64,000 bases of DNA from Thalassospira tepidiphila MCCC 1A03514 (GTDB lineage Bacteria > Pseudomonadota > Alphaproteobacteria > Rhodospirillales > Thalassospiraceae), in assembly GCF_001662875.1 (NCBI RefSeq), contig NZ_JPVZ01000002.1, positions 248,001-312,000 on the forward strand, written 5' to 3'. Of the stretch, positions 1-7,769 are shown piece by piece. Each line of letters begins with the position of its first letter. Positions within the stretch are counted from its first letter, which is position 1. The position numbers were made by a program, and so were the translations under genes. The notes beneath the pieces are model-generated. The model was not told the origin of the DNA and ran no database searches. It saw only the letters and a list, made by a program, of their open reading frames with translations.

Positions 1-49
1 CCCCATTTAGGGCCTAACCAAATGAAATAGAGATTGTTGAGTGGGCTCT

Positions 50-315
50 AGGGTCTGGACCCGCTGATATATATGCAATGGTTGCTCAGAGTTGTGTGGA
101 TACGCGAAGCAAGGCAGCAGGAAGATATGCATCTTGCAATGCCTTGCGACAAAGTAGACCGCGCAACTCCGATCAATCCGAAGGACAGCTACAAGGCTTG
201 CGAACTTCTGCGTCAAACCCCTTGACCGGGATTTCCCGCCCGCTCTACGGGCCTTTCCTTGTATTTCGCAAGCCTTGTAGCTGCCATTACATGTATATCA
301 GCGGGTCCAGATCCT
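50..315 (+). repeat. Structured repeat element, copy 1
   Basis: This 266-bp element is closed by a long inverted repeat: positions 50-80 pair with 285-315 over about 30 bp with very few mismatches. Inside are two arms. Arm one (about 86-170) has an outer helix GAGTTGTGTGG with CCGCGCAACTC, then a helix GCAAGGCA with TGCCTTGC, capped by AAGAT-ATGC-ATCTT. Arm two (about 184-283) has a helix of about 20 bp, ACAGCTACAAGGCTTGCGAA with its complement, and an inner GCCCG/CGGGC hairpin. A second copy at 19831-20095 keeps the pairing and loops but has different helix sequences. G-T wobble pairs fit the plus strand being the folded strand. It ends 37 bases before nfu, so it may lie in that gene's leader. 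I recognise no named family. A mobile miniature element or a structured RNA are both possible. Confidence 0.8.
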
Positions 316-352
316 GAAGTCCCGACAATCAGAGTGAGAGGACAAGCCGAAA

Positions 353-922
353 ATGTTCATTCAGACCGAACCAACCCCGAATCCGGCGACACTCAAATTC
401 CTTCCGGGTGAAGAAGTCATGGGCCGTCTTGGCACCGCCAACTTCGTCAAGGGTGACGAAGCCATCAAATCGCCGCTTGCACGCAAGCTGTTTGAAATTG
501 ATGGCATTGCCGGTGTTTTCCTCGGCGGTGATTTCATCACCATCACCAAGGATGACTCCAAGGACTGGCAGACCCTGAAACCGCAAATTCTTGGCGGGAT
601 CATGGAACATTACACGTCGGGTCAGCCAGTTCTCGATCAGGATTCCAACGCCGCCACCGGTACCAGCTCTGCTGCCGAAGGCGATGATGAACTGGTCAGC
701 CAGATCAAGGAACTGCTTGATACCCGTGTGCGCCCGGCCGTGGCACAGGATGGTGGTGACATCGTCTTCCACCGTTTCGAAGATGGCGTGGTCTTCCTTG
801 AAATGCACGGCGCATGTGCCGGCTGCCCAAGCAGCACCGCAACGCTCAAGATGGGCATCGAAAACATGCTGCGTTATTACGTGCCCGAAGTTCAGGCCGT
901 CGAACCGGTCATGGCTGACTGA
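353..922 (+). CDS. nfuA: Nfu-type iron-sulfur scaffold protein
   Basis: This 189-residue protein has the two-domain layout of bacterial and mitochondrial Nfu proteins. The Nfu N-terminal domain covers about residues 1-88 and begins with the typical FIQTEPTPNPATLKFLPG. The NifU-like C-terminal domain covers about 112-185 and carries the cluster-binding CxxC (Cys155 and Cys158, in GACAGCPSST). Family members assemble a [4Fe-4S] cluster as a dimer and pass it to client enzymes in the cytoplasm. The ATG follows a purine-rich GAGAGGAC. The gene stands alone, preceded by the structured repeat, and is followed by a GC-rich hairpin. Identity is firm. The client enzymes cannot be told from sequence. 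Confidence 0.95.
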   Translation: MFIQTEPTPNPATLKFLPGEEVMGRLGTANFVKGDEAIKSPLARKLFEIDGIAGVFLGGDFITITKDDSKDWQTLKPQILGGIMEHYTSGQPVLDQDSNAATGTSSAAEGDDELVSQIKELLDTRVRPAVAQDGGDIVFHRFEDGVVFLEMHGACAGCPSSTATLKMGIENMLRYYVPEVQAVEPVMAD

Positions 923-1018
923 GCCTGACCCGGTTTTCGGACACCTCACCGACAAGATGGCGTCCGACCATCCGGTGAACTGACCGCGCACGGATTTACG
1001 AGTCGTTAACAAATTCAG

Positions 1019-1057
1019 ACGCCCGGCGTGAACTTTAACCCGCGCCGGGCGTAAAAA
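1019..1057 (+). terminator. Putative terminator after nfu
   Basis: A perfect 10-bp inverted repeat ACGCCCGGCG/CGCCGGGCGT encloses a 14-base loop and is followed by TAAAAATT. The stem is strong but the U tract is poor, so termination may be partial or depend on Rho. Confidence 0.5.
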
Positions 1058-1191
1058 TTATGCGCTGAACGAAAAGGTTTTCTTGGCGTTTTCAACTCTC
1101 GGAGATATTGCCCGTTGCGATCATCGCGCGCGGCAGGCATAGATAACCTCCACTTGGGATGGACAGTTCGACTGATCCTGGAGATTCAACA

Positions 1192-2181
1192 ATGACTAGC
1201 GCAAAAACAAACAGTTACAGGAATGTTGCGCTCGCTTCGGTTTTCGGAGCGGTTGTTTTCTTGTATATTGGGCTTTTCGCCGGAATTGATCTTTCTCCAA
1301 CTCCGGAAGGTTTCGAGACAGAAACCGTCGAAGTCACGGCAGATGAAGCCGTTATAAAAAAGAAGAAAACGGTTTATCGCCGCGGTCCTGAAGTCATCGC
1401 ACTCAGCCAGTATTTCAAAAGCATTGGCTATCACCTCAATGAGGTGGGCGAAGTTCCGCGCGTCTATATCAAGCGCGTACCCGAAGGCCTTGGCGAACTG
1501 GCATCGGTTGAAGAGCGCAAACAGCTTTTCCTGAAAATCATGTTGCCGCTGGCCATGCGCGTGAACGAAGAAATCACCGCGCGCCGTGAACGTCTGATGG
1601 CCATTCAGGCCAAGGGCATTTCCGGCACCCCGGTCAGCCAGGCCGATCAGCAATGGGTCAATCAGCTGATGAAGCGCTATCGCGTGACCGATGGCGGCAT
1701 CAACGCCCTGCTTGAACGCATTGACGTTATCCCGACCTCCCTGATCCTTGCCCAGTCGGCAGAGGAAAGTGGTTGGGGCACGTCACGCTTTGTGCGCAAA
1801 GGCAACGCCCTGTTTGGTCAATGGGCCTGGGGCGATGACGAAGGCATCGTGCCGAAGGATCGCGAAGATGGCAAAACCCACGTCATCAAGGCTTTTGGCA
1901 GCCTGATGGACAGTGTGCGGGCCTATGCACGCAACATCAACTCGCACCCGGCCTATCAGGAATTGCGCGAACGTCGCGCAACCCTTCGCGCGGACGGCAA
2001 GTTTATCAGTGGCTGGGAACTGGCCGAGACCCTGACCAAATATTCCGAGCGCGGCGAGGAATATGTCGACAGCCTGCATGCGATCATGAGTGTGAACGGG
2101 CTGAACGAGCTTGATGGTCTTGATTTTGCGGCAGGCGACGTCCCGCCGCCGCCAAAGGTGCTCGCCGCCCTTGAGGAATAA
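1192..2181 (+). CDS. Bax-like glucosaminidase-domain protein, membrane-anchored
   Basis: The 329-residue product has an N-terminal membrane segment (about residues 9-28, beginning after KTNSYRN), then a periplasmic region and a C-terminal glucosaminidase domain (about 160-300). The motif LILAQSAEESGWGTSRF holds the likely catalytic Glu and is characteristic of the Bax / N-acetylglucosaminidase family that cleaves glycan strands of peptidoglycan. An upstream in-frame ATG at 1159 exists. I chose 1192 because GGAGA lies 8 bases before it and the membrane segment then sits at the N terminus. A strong terminator follows. The role is probably cell-wall remodelling in the periplasm. The precise bond cut is not shown by sequence. 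Confidence 0.85.
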   Translation: MTSAKTNSYRNVALASVFGAVVFLYIGLFAGIDLSPTPEGFETETVEVTADEAVIKKKKTVYRRGPEVIALSQYFKSIGYHLNEVGEVPRVYIKRVPEGLGELASVEERKQLFLKIMLPLAMRVNEEITARRERLMAIQAKGISGTPVSQADQQWVNQLMKRYRVTDGGINALLERIDVIPTSLILAQSAEESGWGTSRFVRKGNALFGQWAWGDDEGIVPKDREDGKTHVIKAFGSLMDSVRAYARNINSHPAYQELRERRATLRADGKFISGWELAETLTKYSERGEEYVDSLHAIMSVNGLNELDGLDFAAGDVPPPPKVLAALEE

Positions 2182-2210
2182 TCCCAAGGGACAAAGCCAG
2201 AAAACCAAAT

Positions 2211-2241
2211 AAAAAGGGACCCGAACGGGTCCCTTTTTTTG
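2211..2241 (+). terminator. Rho-independent terminator, bidirectional
   Basis: The hairpin AAAGGGACCCG/CGGGTCCCTTT is followed by a T run on the plus strand and preceded by an A run, so it can serve both the Bax-like gene and the convergent lipoprotein gene. Confidence 0.9.
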
Positions 2242-2263
2242 GTTCGGATATCAGAAGCCCCGG

Positions 2264-2722
2264 TTATGGCCGTCCGCGATAAATCCAGCCCTTTTCCGAT
2301 TTCAGCAACCGGATTTCATCCTCGACCACCCGACGGTCGCCCACCTTGTATTCGCCTTCCTTGAGCGTCAGCATCTTGGTTTTCACCAGATCAAGCGCAT
2401 CGCGCACCGTGCTGCCGACATCGTCCATCGTCCCGGCCGCCTTGCCCTTTTCGGTCACGTCATCGGCAAAGTCGGCAACCGTGCGATCAAACACCAGCTC
2501 ATAGCGCACCATGACAAGCACTTCGTCATCGTCTTCGGAAATGCTGTTGGTTTTGGTCACGTTTTCAACATGCCCGACCTTGGCATAGGGATCATCGCGA
2601 AACCGTTCGATCACCGCCGTGGTGATTTCATCGGCTGTCGGTCCGCTGACCTGTTCATCTTCGCAGGCGGCAAGCAGCGGCAAAAACATGATAACGGCGA
2701 AAAACCGGGTCAACTGGCCCAT
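2264..2722 (-). CDS. Putative lipoprotein of unknown function
   Basis: The 152-residue product starts with a lipoprotein signal peptide, MGQLTRFFAVIMFLPLLAAC, where LLAAC is a good lipobox with the acylated Cys at residue 20. The residue after it is Glu, followed by Asp. The mature part is small, hydrophilic and rich in Asp, Glu and Val, and ends in a short domain with the pattern GWIYRGRP. I do not recognise the family. I chose this ATG over one 21 codons upstream because the signal peptide begins here and CAGGAA sits 8 bases before it. It is transcribed away from the membrane protein at 3006 and converges on the Bax-like gene. Confidence 0.75.
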   Translation of the reverse strand: MGQLTRFFAVIMFLPLLAACEDEQVSGPTADEITTAVIERFRDDPYAKVGHVENVTKTNSISEDDDEVLVMVRYELVFDRTVADFADDVTEKGKAAGTMDDVGSTVRDALDLVKTKMLTLKEGEYKVGDRRVVEDEIRLLKSEKGWIYRGRP

Positions 2723-3005
2723 AAGCGATTCCTGTTTTCTGGTCGTTTTGCGATTTGCCTGACTTCTGCCGCCATGATGTGGCAAAAATCAGGTCATCTG
2801 TCACATCCTGCCAACAATAACGTCGACAACGGGATATCTATGCCAAACAGGTTACCATTCATCCCGGCGAAGACTGCAGGCTGATTTTATTCGTGCGATC
2901 CCTGATGGCAACGATACAGACATCATCTGATATGCTAATCGACACCAACCAGCTTACAGTCCTTGAAAATCAGGACACCACCACCCGAAAGTCCGAGCAA
3001 GAAAC

Positions 3006-4208
3006 GTGATATTCGATTTGATCATTGCCATCGCAACTGTCGGCATTGCGATTGTGCTGTCCATGCCCCGCGTTTCGCGTTCCACCACCTGGCGCGCTGT
3101 GGTGACGCCGCTGGCCTCGATCATCGGCAGTGGTTTCCTGCTGCTCGGCCCGGTGCTTAATCTGGGATATGGCGGCTATGCGCCGCTTGTGATGCTGGCA
3201 CTTTGTGGTGTGGCTTATCTGTACGGCGCGGTGATCCGAAACAACATCCAAGCCGGCGAAGAAGCCATCATTGACGGCACCTATGGCAAACTCGCAAAGC
3301 GTGTTGAAACTCTTTCTTCTTGGGCGCTTGCCTTCGCCTACATCATTTCGGTGACCTATTACCTCAATCTGCTCGGCGCCTTTTCGCTGAGCCTGACGCC
3401 ATTTGATTCCACCCTTGATGCCAAACTGATGACCAGTGGCGTCTTTGGCATCATTGTCATGGTTGGCTGGTCACGCGGATTCAAAAGCCTTGAGCGGCTT
3501 GAATATGTCTCGGTCGGTTTGAAACTGGCAATCATTACCGGGCTTCTGGTCGGGCTGATGGCCCATTTCGGCAAGCAGGCCATTGACGAGAAACTGATTT
3601 TCAATCCCCAGAACGTCACCGGATGGCCGGCCATTACCATGGCCTTTGGTCTTTTGATCACAGTTCAGGGGTTCGAAACATCGCGCTATCTGGGATCAAG
3701 CTATGATGCCAAAACCCGTGTTCGATCCATGCGCCTTGCCCAATGGCTTTCGACCCTGATCTATCTGATTTACATCCTTCTGATTTCCTACGTTTTTGCC
3801 CCTGATCAGATGTCGTCCTCGGAAACGGGCATTATCGACATGATGGGGATCGTCGCCCCGATCCTGCCCTTCATGCTGGTGGCAGCTGCCATGGCATCGC
3901 AATTCAGTGCCGCAATTGCCGATACCAGCGGATCGGGCGGACTGTTTGCCCAACTGTCGCGAAACCGCATTACCGAACCCCAGGCCTATCTGGCGCTCGG
4001 GATTATCGGTATCGCCCTGACCTGGTCAGCAGACATCTTTGCGATTGTCAGTTACGCATCGCGCGCCTTTGCCATCTATTACGGCCTTCAAGCGGCCTTG
4101 GCGGCCATCATTGCCATCCGTCGTGGCAATCCGGGCAAGGCCACGTTCTTTGCCGTGCTGGCCGCCTTGGGGGCTGCTATCGCCATTCTGGGACAGCCGG
4201 TCGAATAA
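3006..4208 (+). CDS. Multi-pass membrane protein, putative APC-fold transporter
   Basis: This 400-residue protein has about ten to twelve hydrophobic segments spread over its whole length, with Gly-rich helices such as IIGSGFLLLGPVLNLGYGGY near residues 38-57. The size and glycine-broken first helices resemble transporters of the amino acid-polyamine-organocation superfamily, but no substrate-defining motif was recognised. The start is GTG at 3006 with only a weak upstream GAGCAAG. The gene is monocistronic and ends at a strong bidirectional terminator facing the malic enzyme gene. An integral inner-membrane location is clear. Transport function is an inference. Confidence 0.7.
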   Translation: MIFDLIIAIATVGIAIVLSMPRVSRSTTWRAVVTPLASIIGSGFLLLGPVLNLGYGGYAPLVMLALCGVAYLYGAVIRNNIQAGEEAIIDGTYGKLAKRVETLSSWALAFAYIISVTYYLNLLGAFSLSLTPFDSTLDAKLMTSGVFGIIVMVGWSRGFKSLERLEYVSVGLKLAIITGLLVGLMAHFGKQAIDEKLIFNPQNVTGWPAITMAFGLLITVQGFETSRYLGSSYDAKTRVRSMRLAQWLSTLIYLIYILLISYVFAPDQMSSSETGIIDMMGIVAPILPFMLVAAAMASQFSAAIADTSGSGGLFAQLSRNRITEPQAYLALGIIGIALTWSADIFAIVSYASRAFAIYYGLQAALAAIIAIRRGNPGKATFFAVLAALGAAIAILGQPVE

Positions 4209-4246
4209 GCCCCCTGCCCCTTTAAGGTTCGCCCAGCCCCGAACAG

Positions 4247-4283
4247 AAAAAGGCGGAGACTGACTTAGCAGCTCCGCCTTTTT
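4247..4283. terminator. Bidirectional rho-independent terminator
   Basis: The sequence AAAAAGGCGGAG pairs with CTCCGCCTTTTT around a 13-base loop. The A and T runs on both sides make it effective for the membrane protein gene on the plus strand and the malic enzyme gene on the minus strand. Confidence 0.92.
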
Positions 4284-4304
4284 GATCTTTGATTTCAGAA
4301 CGGC

Positions 4305-6572
4305 TTAGCCGTGCTCTGCCTCGTGGGCGGCAAGGGCGGCAAGGTTCACCAGATCGTTCACGGTTGCCCCCATCTGGGCGATCTGGGCCGGTTTTTCCAG
4401 ACCGATCATCACCGGACCAACCACCGTGCCACCGCCCAGCTTATCAAGCAGTTTGGATGCCGTGGTCGCAGCATGCAGCGCCGGCATCACCAGAACGTTG
4501 GCCGGACCCGACAGACGGCAGAACGGATAAAGCTTCAGAAGCTCGGTATCGAGTGCAACATCAACTGCCATGTCGCCATCGAACTCGAAATCGACATTGC
4601 TGCTTTCAAGGATACCCACGGCTTCGCGGATACGGTCGGTATCCTCGCTATACGGGTTGCCGAAGGTCGAGTGCGAAACCATCGCCACACGCGGCTCATG
4701 CCCCATCTGACGGGCCTTGGCGGCCGCCTGGATGGCGATCTCGGCCAGTTCCTCGGCATTGGGCAGGTTGTGCACACGGGTATCGGCGATAAACACCGTC
4801 CGGCCCTTGGCAATCGCGATTGAGAGCCCCATCGGGATTTCGCCCGGCTTGGCATCGATCACACCGGCAACATCGGCGAAGCTGCGATTGAAGTTCCGGG
4901 TAAGACCGGTGATCAAACCATCGGCATGACCCTGTGCCACCATGACAGAGGCAAAGACGTTACGCTTTTGGTTGACCATGCGCTGGCAATCACGCCACAG
5001 GAAGCCCTTGCGCTGCAGGCGCTGATAGAGGAACTCGGCATATTCCGCATTATGCTTGGACAGGGCCGCGTTGCTGATTTCAACACCATCAAGGCTTTCA
5101 ATACCAAGCTTCTTGGCACTTTCATGGATGCGGTCTTCGCGCCCGATCAGGATCGGCGTGCCGTAGCCCGAATTGCGATACGCCACCGCTGCGCGGATCA
5201 CGGTTTCTTCCTCGCCCTCGGCAAAGGCGATGCGTTTCGGGTGCGCACGGACGTAATCGGAAATCAGCTGCAAATGGGCTGCCGTCGGATCAAGACGTCC
5301 GCGCAGCTGATTTTCATATTCTTCCATATCAATGATCGGACGACGCGCCACACCGCTATCCATCGCGGCCTGGGCAACCGCCTTGGGCACGGCGGTAATC
5401 AGGCGCGGGTCAAACGGGGCCGGGATGATGTATTCCGGACCATATTGCAAACGACGACCGGAATAGGCCGCCGCCACTTCATCGGGCACGTCTTCACGCG
5501 CAAGCGATGCCACCGCGTGGGCTGCAGCAATCTTCATATCTTCGTTGATCGTGGAGGCCTGAACATCAAGCGCGCCGCGGAAGATATACGGGAAGCCCAG
5601 AACGTTGTTGATCTGGTTCGGATAGTCCGAACGCCCGGTGGCGCAAATCGCATCATCACGAATAGCAGCAACTTCTTCCGGGGAAATTTCCGGATCCGGG
5701 TTGGCCATGGCAAAGATGATCGGCTGTTTGGCCATGCTTTTGACCATGGCGGACGTCACCGCCCCCTTGACCGACAGGCCAAAGAACGCATCAGCGCCCT
5801 TCATCGCATCGTCAAGCGACCGGGCATCGGTATCAGCCGCATGGGCCGATTTCCACTGGTTCATGCCATCTTCACGGCCCTTGTAGATCACCCCGCGCGA
5901 GTCACACATGATCACGTTGTCATGGGCAACACCCATGCTTTTGACCAGCTCGCAACAGGCAATCGCGGCCGCACCGGCACCGTTGATGACAAGCTTGATG
6001 TCTTCAAGTTTACGACCCGTCAGGTCACAGGCATTGATCAGCCCCGATGCCGCAATGATCGCCGTGCCATGCTGGTCATCATGGAACACCGGAATGTCCA
6101 TAACTTCGCGCAGGCGCTGTTCGATGATGAAGCATTCCGGTGCCTTGATGTCTTCAAGGTTGATCCCACCAAACGATGCGCCCAGGAAGCGTACGCAATT
6201 GACGAACTCGTCAACATCCTCGGTCGACACTTCAAGGTCAAAGCCATCCACATCGGCAAAGCGTTTGAACAGAACCGCCTTGCCTTCCATCACCGGCTTG
6301 GAGGCCAGCGCACCAAGGTTGCCAAGGCCAAGCACGGCAGTGCCGTTGGAAATGACCGCAACGATGTTGCCCTTGGAGGTGTAATCATAGGCAGTCGCCG
6401 GGTTCTTAGCGATTTCAAGACAAGGCACCGCAACACCCGGCGAATAGGCGAGCGAGAGGTCGCGCTGAGTGGTCAGCGGTTTGGATGCGGTGATTTCGAT
6501 TTTGCCGGGGCGGCCGCTGGAATGAAACAGCAGCGCTTCACGGTCACGAACCTTGATTTCTGTATCTGACAT
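4305..6572 (-). CDS. maeB: Malic enzyme fused to a phosphotransacetylase-like domain
   Basis: The 755-residue protein has a malic enzyme N-terminal domain, a NAD(P)-binding domain (about residues 160-400) and a C-terminal phosphate acetyltransferase-like domain (about 425-750). Visible motifs include LAYSPGVAVPCLEIAKNP near the N terminus and HDDQHGTAIIAASGLINA. The enzyme converts malate to pyruvate and CO2, normally with NADP in MaeB proteins, which provides NADPH and links the TCA cycle to gluconeogenesis. The PTA-like domain of this family is generally regulatory, responding to acetyl-CoA, rather than catalytic. The ATG at 6572 was preferred to an in-frame GTG at 6584. Neither has a clear ribosome-binding site. 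Confidence 0.95.
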   Translation of the reverse strand: MSDTEIKVRDREALLFHSSGRPGKIEITASKPLTTQRDLSLAYSPGVAVPCLEIAKNPATAYDYTSKGNIVAVISNGTAVLGLGNLGALASKPVMEGKAVLFKRFADVDGFDLEVSTEDVDEFVNCVRFLGASFGGINLEDIKAPECFIIEQRLREVMDIPVFHDDQHGTAIIAASGLINACDLTGRKLEDIKLVINGAGAAAIACCELVKSMGVAHDNVIMCDSRGVIYKGREDGMNQWKSAHAADTDARSLDDAMKGADAFFGLSVKGAVTSAMVKSMAKQPIIFAMANPDPEISPEEVAAIRDDAICATGRSDYPNQINNVLGFPYIFRGALDVQASTINEDMKIAAAHAVASLAREDVPDEVAAAYSGRRLQYGPEYIIPAPFDPRLITAVPKAVAQAAMDSGVARRPIIDMEEYENQLRGRLDPTAAHLQLISDYVRAHPKRIAFAEGEEETVIRAAVAYRNSGYGTPILIGREDRIHESAKKLGIESLDGVEISNAALSKHNAEYAEFLYQRLQRKGFLWRDCQRMVNQKRNVFASVMVAQGHADGLITGLTRNFNRSFADVAGVIDAKPGEIPMGLSIAIAKGRTVFIADTRVHNLPNAEELAEIAIQAAAKARQMGHEPRVAMVSHSTFGNPYSEDTDRIREAVGILESSNVDFEFDGDMAVDVALDTELLKLYPFCRLSGPANVLVMPALHAATTASKLLDKLGGGTVVGPVMIGLEKPAQIAQMGATVNDLVNLAALAAHEAEHG

Positions 6573-7095
6573 TGTGTTTTTCACTGACGCTTGCGTGGTG
6601 AGATGGAAAGCAACCTGTACGGTCTGTTTTGTTCTTAAGTTCTGATTTTCCTGATCGACAAGTTTGCGGCGTGGGACCGTCTTGTCGGACCGCCCAATAA
6701 ATCAGGCTTCGCGCCCCGGGTCAAAGGCGACGTTAACGGCAACCGCAAAATTACGTAGCGTTTTCCGTGTGTTGCGGTGCAACATTGGCCTCTGACCCTG
6801 CCCGTTTCACATGCGCAAACGCAATGGCAGACACACCCACCCCAACGACCCAGTCGCCGTGACCGTCAGTAAGTGTTGGTTTTTCAGGCACGTAATCACG
6901 CGTGCACAAATGCCCCTTGGGATTGCCGTTTTTATTGCGCCGCGCAAACCGACCCGCCGATTGGCACAAATATGAACTTTCCACGATACGAAAAACGGGG
7001 GCCAATGCCCCCGTGTTCCTGTTGCCTTACCGGCAAATTCAATCGTTTTCGGCGGACTCTGTCATGCAGTTGCCCGCCACGCCAAAACGCGTTGG
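6573..7095. other. Intergenic region between maeB and a stress-type gene
   Basis: No convincing gene is present in these 523 bases. An 84-codon minus-strand open frame (6751-7005) has an unlikely composition and no ribosome-binding site. The only clear signal is the terminator at 6991-7014. The part next to maeB must carry its promoter, but I could not identify one with confidence. Confidence 0.6.
6991..7014 (-). terminator. Rho-independent terminator of the 7096-7596 gene
   Basis: Read on the minus strand, ACGGGGGC-ATT-GGCCCCCGT forms a 9-bp GC-rich stem with one mismatch-prone position, followed by a run of T. It lies about 80 bases after the stop of the minus-strand gene. Confidence 0.85.
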
Positions 7096-7596
7096 TTATT
7101 TGGGTGAATGCAGGTGAATGTTGGTGGCATCATTCTGTTCAAGGATGGCACGTGCCTTGGCCTCGGCACCTTCGTGGTCCGGGTCGATCCGCACCCACAG
7201 AATGACCGATCCGGCATCGACCGCACGGGCGAAATCCTCGGTATGCGGGGTGGAGGTCACTTCTTCGATAAATTCACGAAGTGCGACCGCGCCAACACCG
7301 GCCCCGACCGCAATGGCGGCGGCGGCTGTCGCAGCGCCCCCAAACAATGCAATCGCACCGGACGCCACCAGCGGCACTTCATATTTGGTTTCACCCACCA
7401 GTGCGGTCAGCACATCGGACCAGGACCGACCATCCTTGCCAGCCACATCAATGGATTCGTGGGAGCTTAAAACCGACAGATCGGTGCGTTCAAACCCGGC
7501 ATCGCGGAGCGCACGCAGAGCCGCATCGAAACCGTCCTTGGTATCAAACAGTCCGACCAGTTCCGGGGCCTGCGGGATGGTCTGTTCTTCTGCCAT
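7096..7596 (-). CDS. Small Gly/Ala-rich stress-type protein
   Basis: The 166-residue product begins with an alpha-beta domain ([20 protein letters not shown], then [11 protein letters not shown]) resembling the N-terminal module of general stress protein 17M/YflT-like proteins. A Gly/Ala-rich hydrophobic stretch follows at about residues 78-108, and then a second small alpha-beta segment with GSVILWVRI. The glycine-zipper middle may insert in or associate with membrane. The start is firm, with AAGGAG 9 bases upstream. The gene stands alone, divergent from mutS and with its own terminator. The function is not established for this family and I infer only a possible stress role. Confidence 0.7.
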   Translation of the reverse strand: MAEEQTIPQAPELVGLFDTKDGFDAALRALRDAGFERTDLSVLSSHESIDVAGKDGRSWSDVLTALVGETKYEVPLVASGAIALFGGAATAAAAIAVGAGVGAVALREFIEEVTSTPHTEDFARAVDAGSVILWVRIDPDHEGAEAKARAILEQNDATNIHLHSPK

Positions 7597-7769
7597 TTTG
7601 TACGCTCCTTGCTCACTGTTATTCTGTCGCGGAAAACGACAGTTGGTTGTTGGTCACGATCTTTATATATTCGCAGAAATTCAGGCGTTGCAATGGCATA
7701 GATCAAGTTTTATCACCCCGCCAGTTTCCTGCTCTCGTCTTTGCCTTCAGGGTTTGCTATCAAGTCATC

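Noticed and set aside
78-317. Plus-strand open frame within the first structured element
   Set aside because: The region is explained by base-paired structure. The frame is not kept in copy 2.
4926-6569. 547-codon plus-strand open frame
   Set aside because: It is antisense to the clearly identified malic enzyme gene and its protein has no recognisable pattern.
6751-7005. 84-codon minus-strand open frame
   Set aside because: It has no ribosome-binding site, overlaps a terminator and has unlikely composition.
7281-7769. Upstream extension of the mutS reading frame
   Set aside because: It is antisense to the gene at 7096-7596 and lacks MutS similarity. The ATG at 7770 begins the MutS fold.
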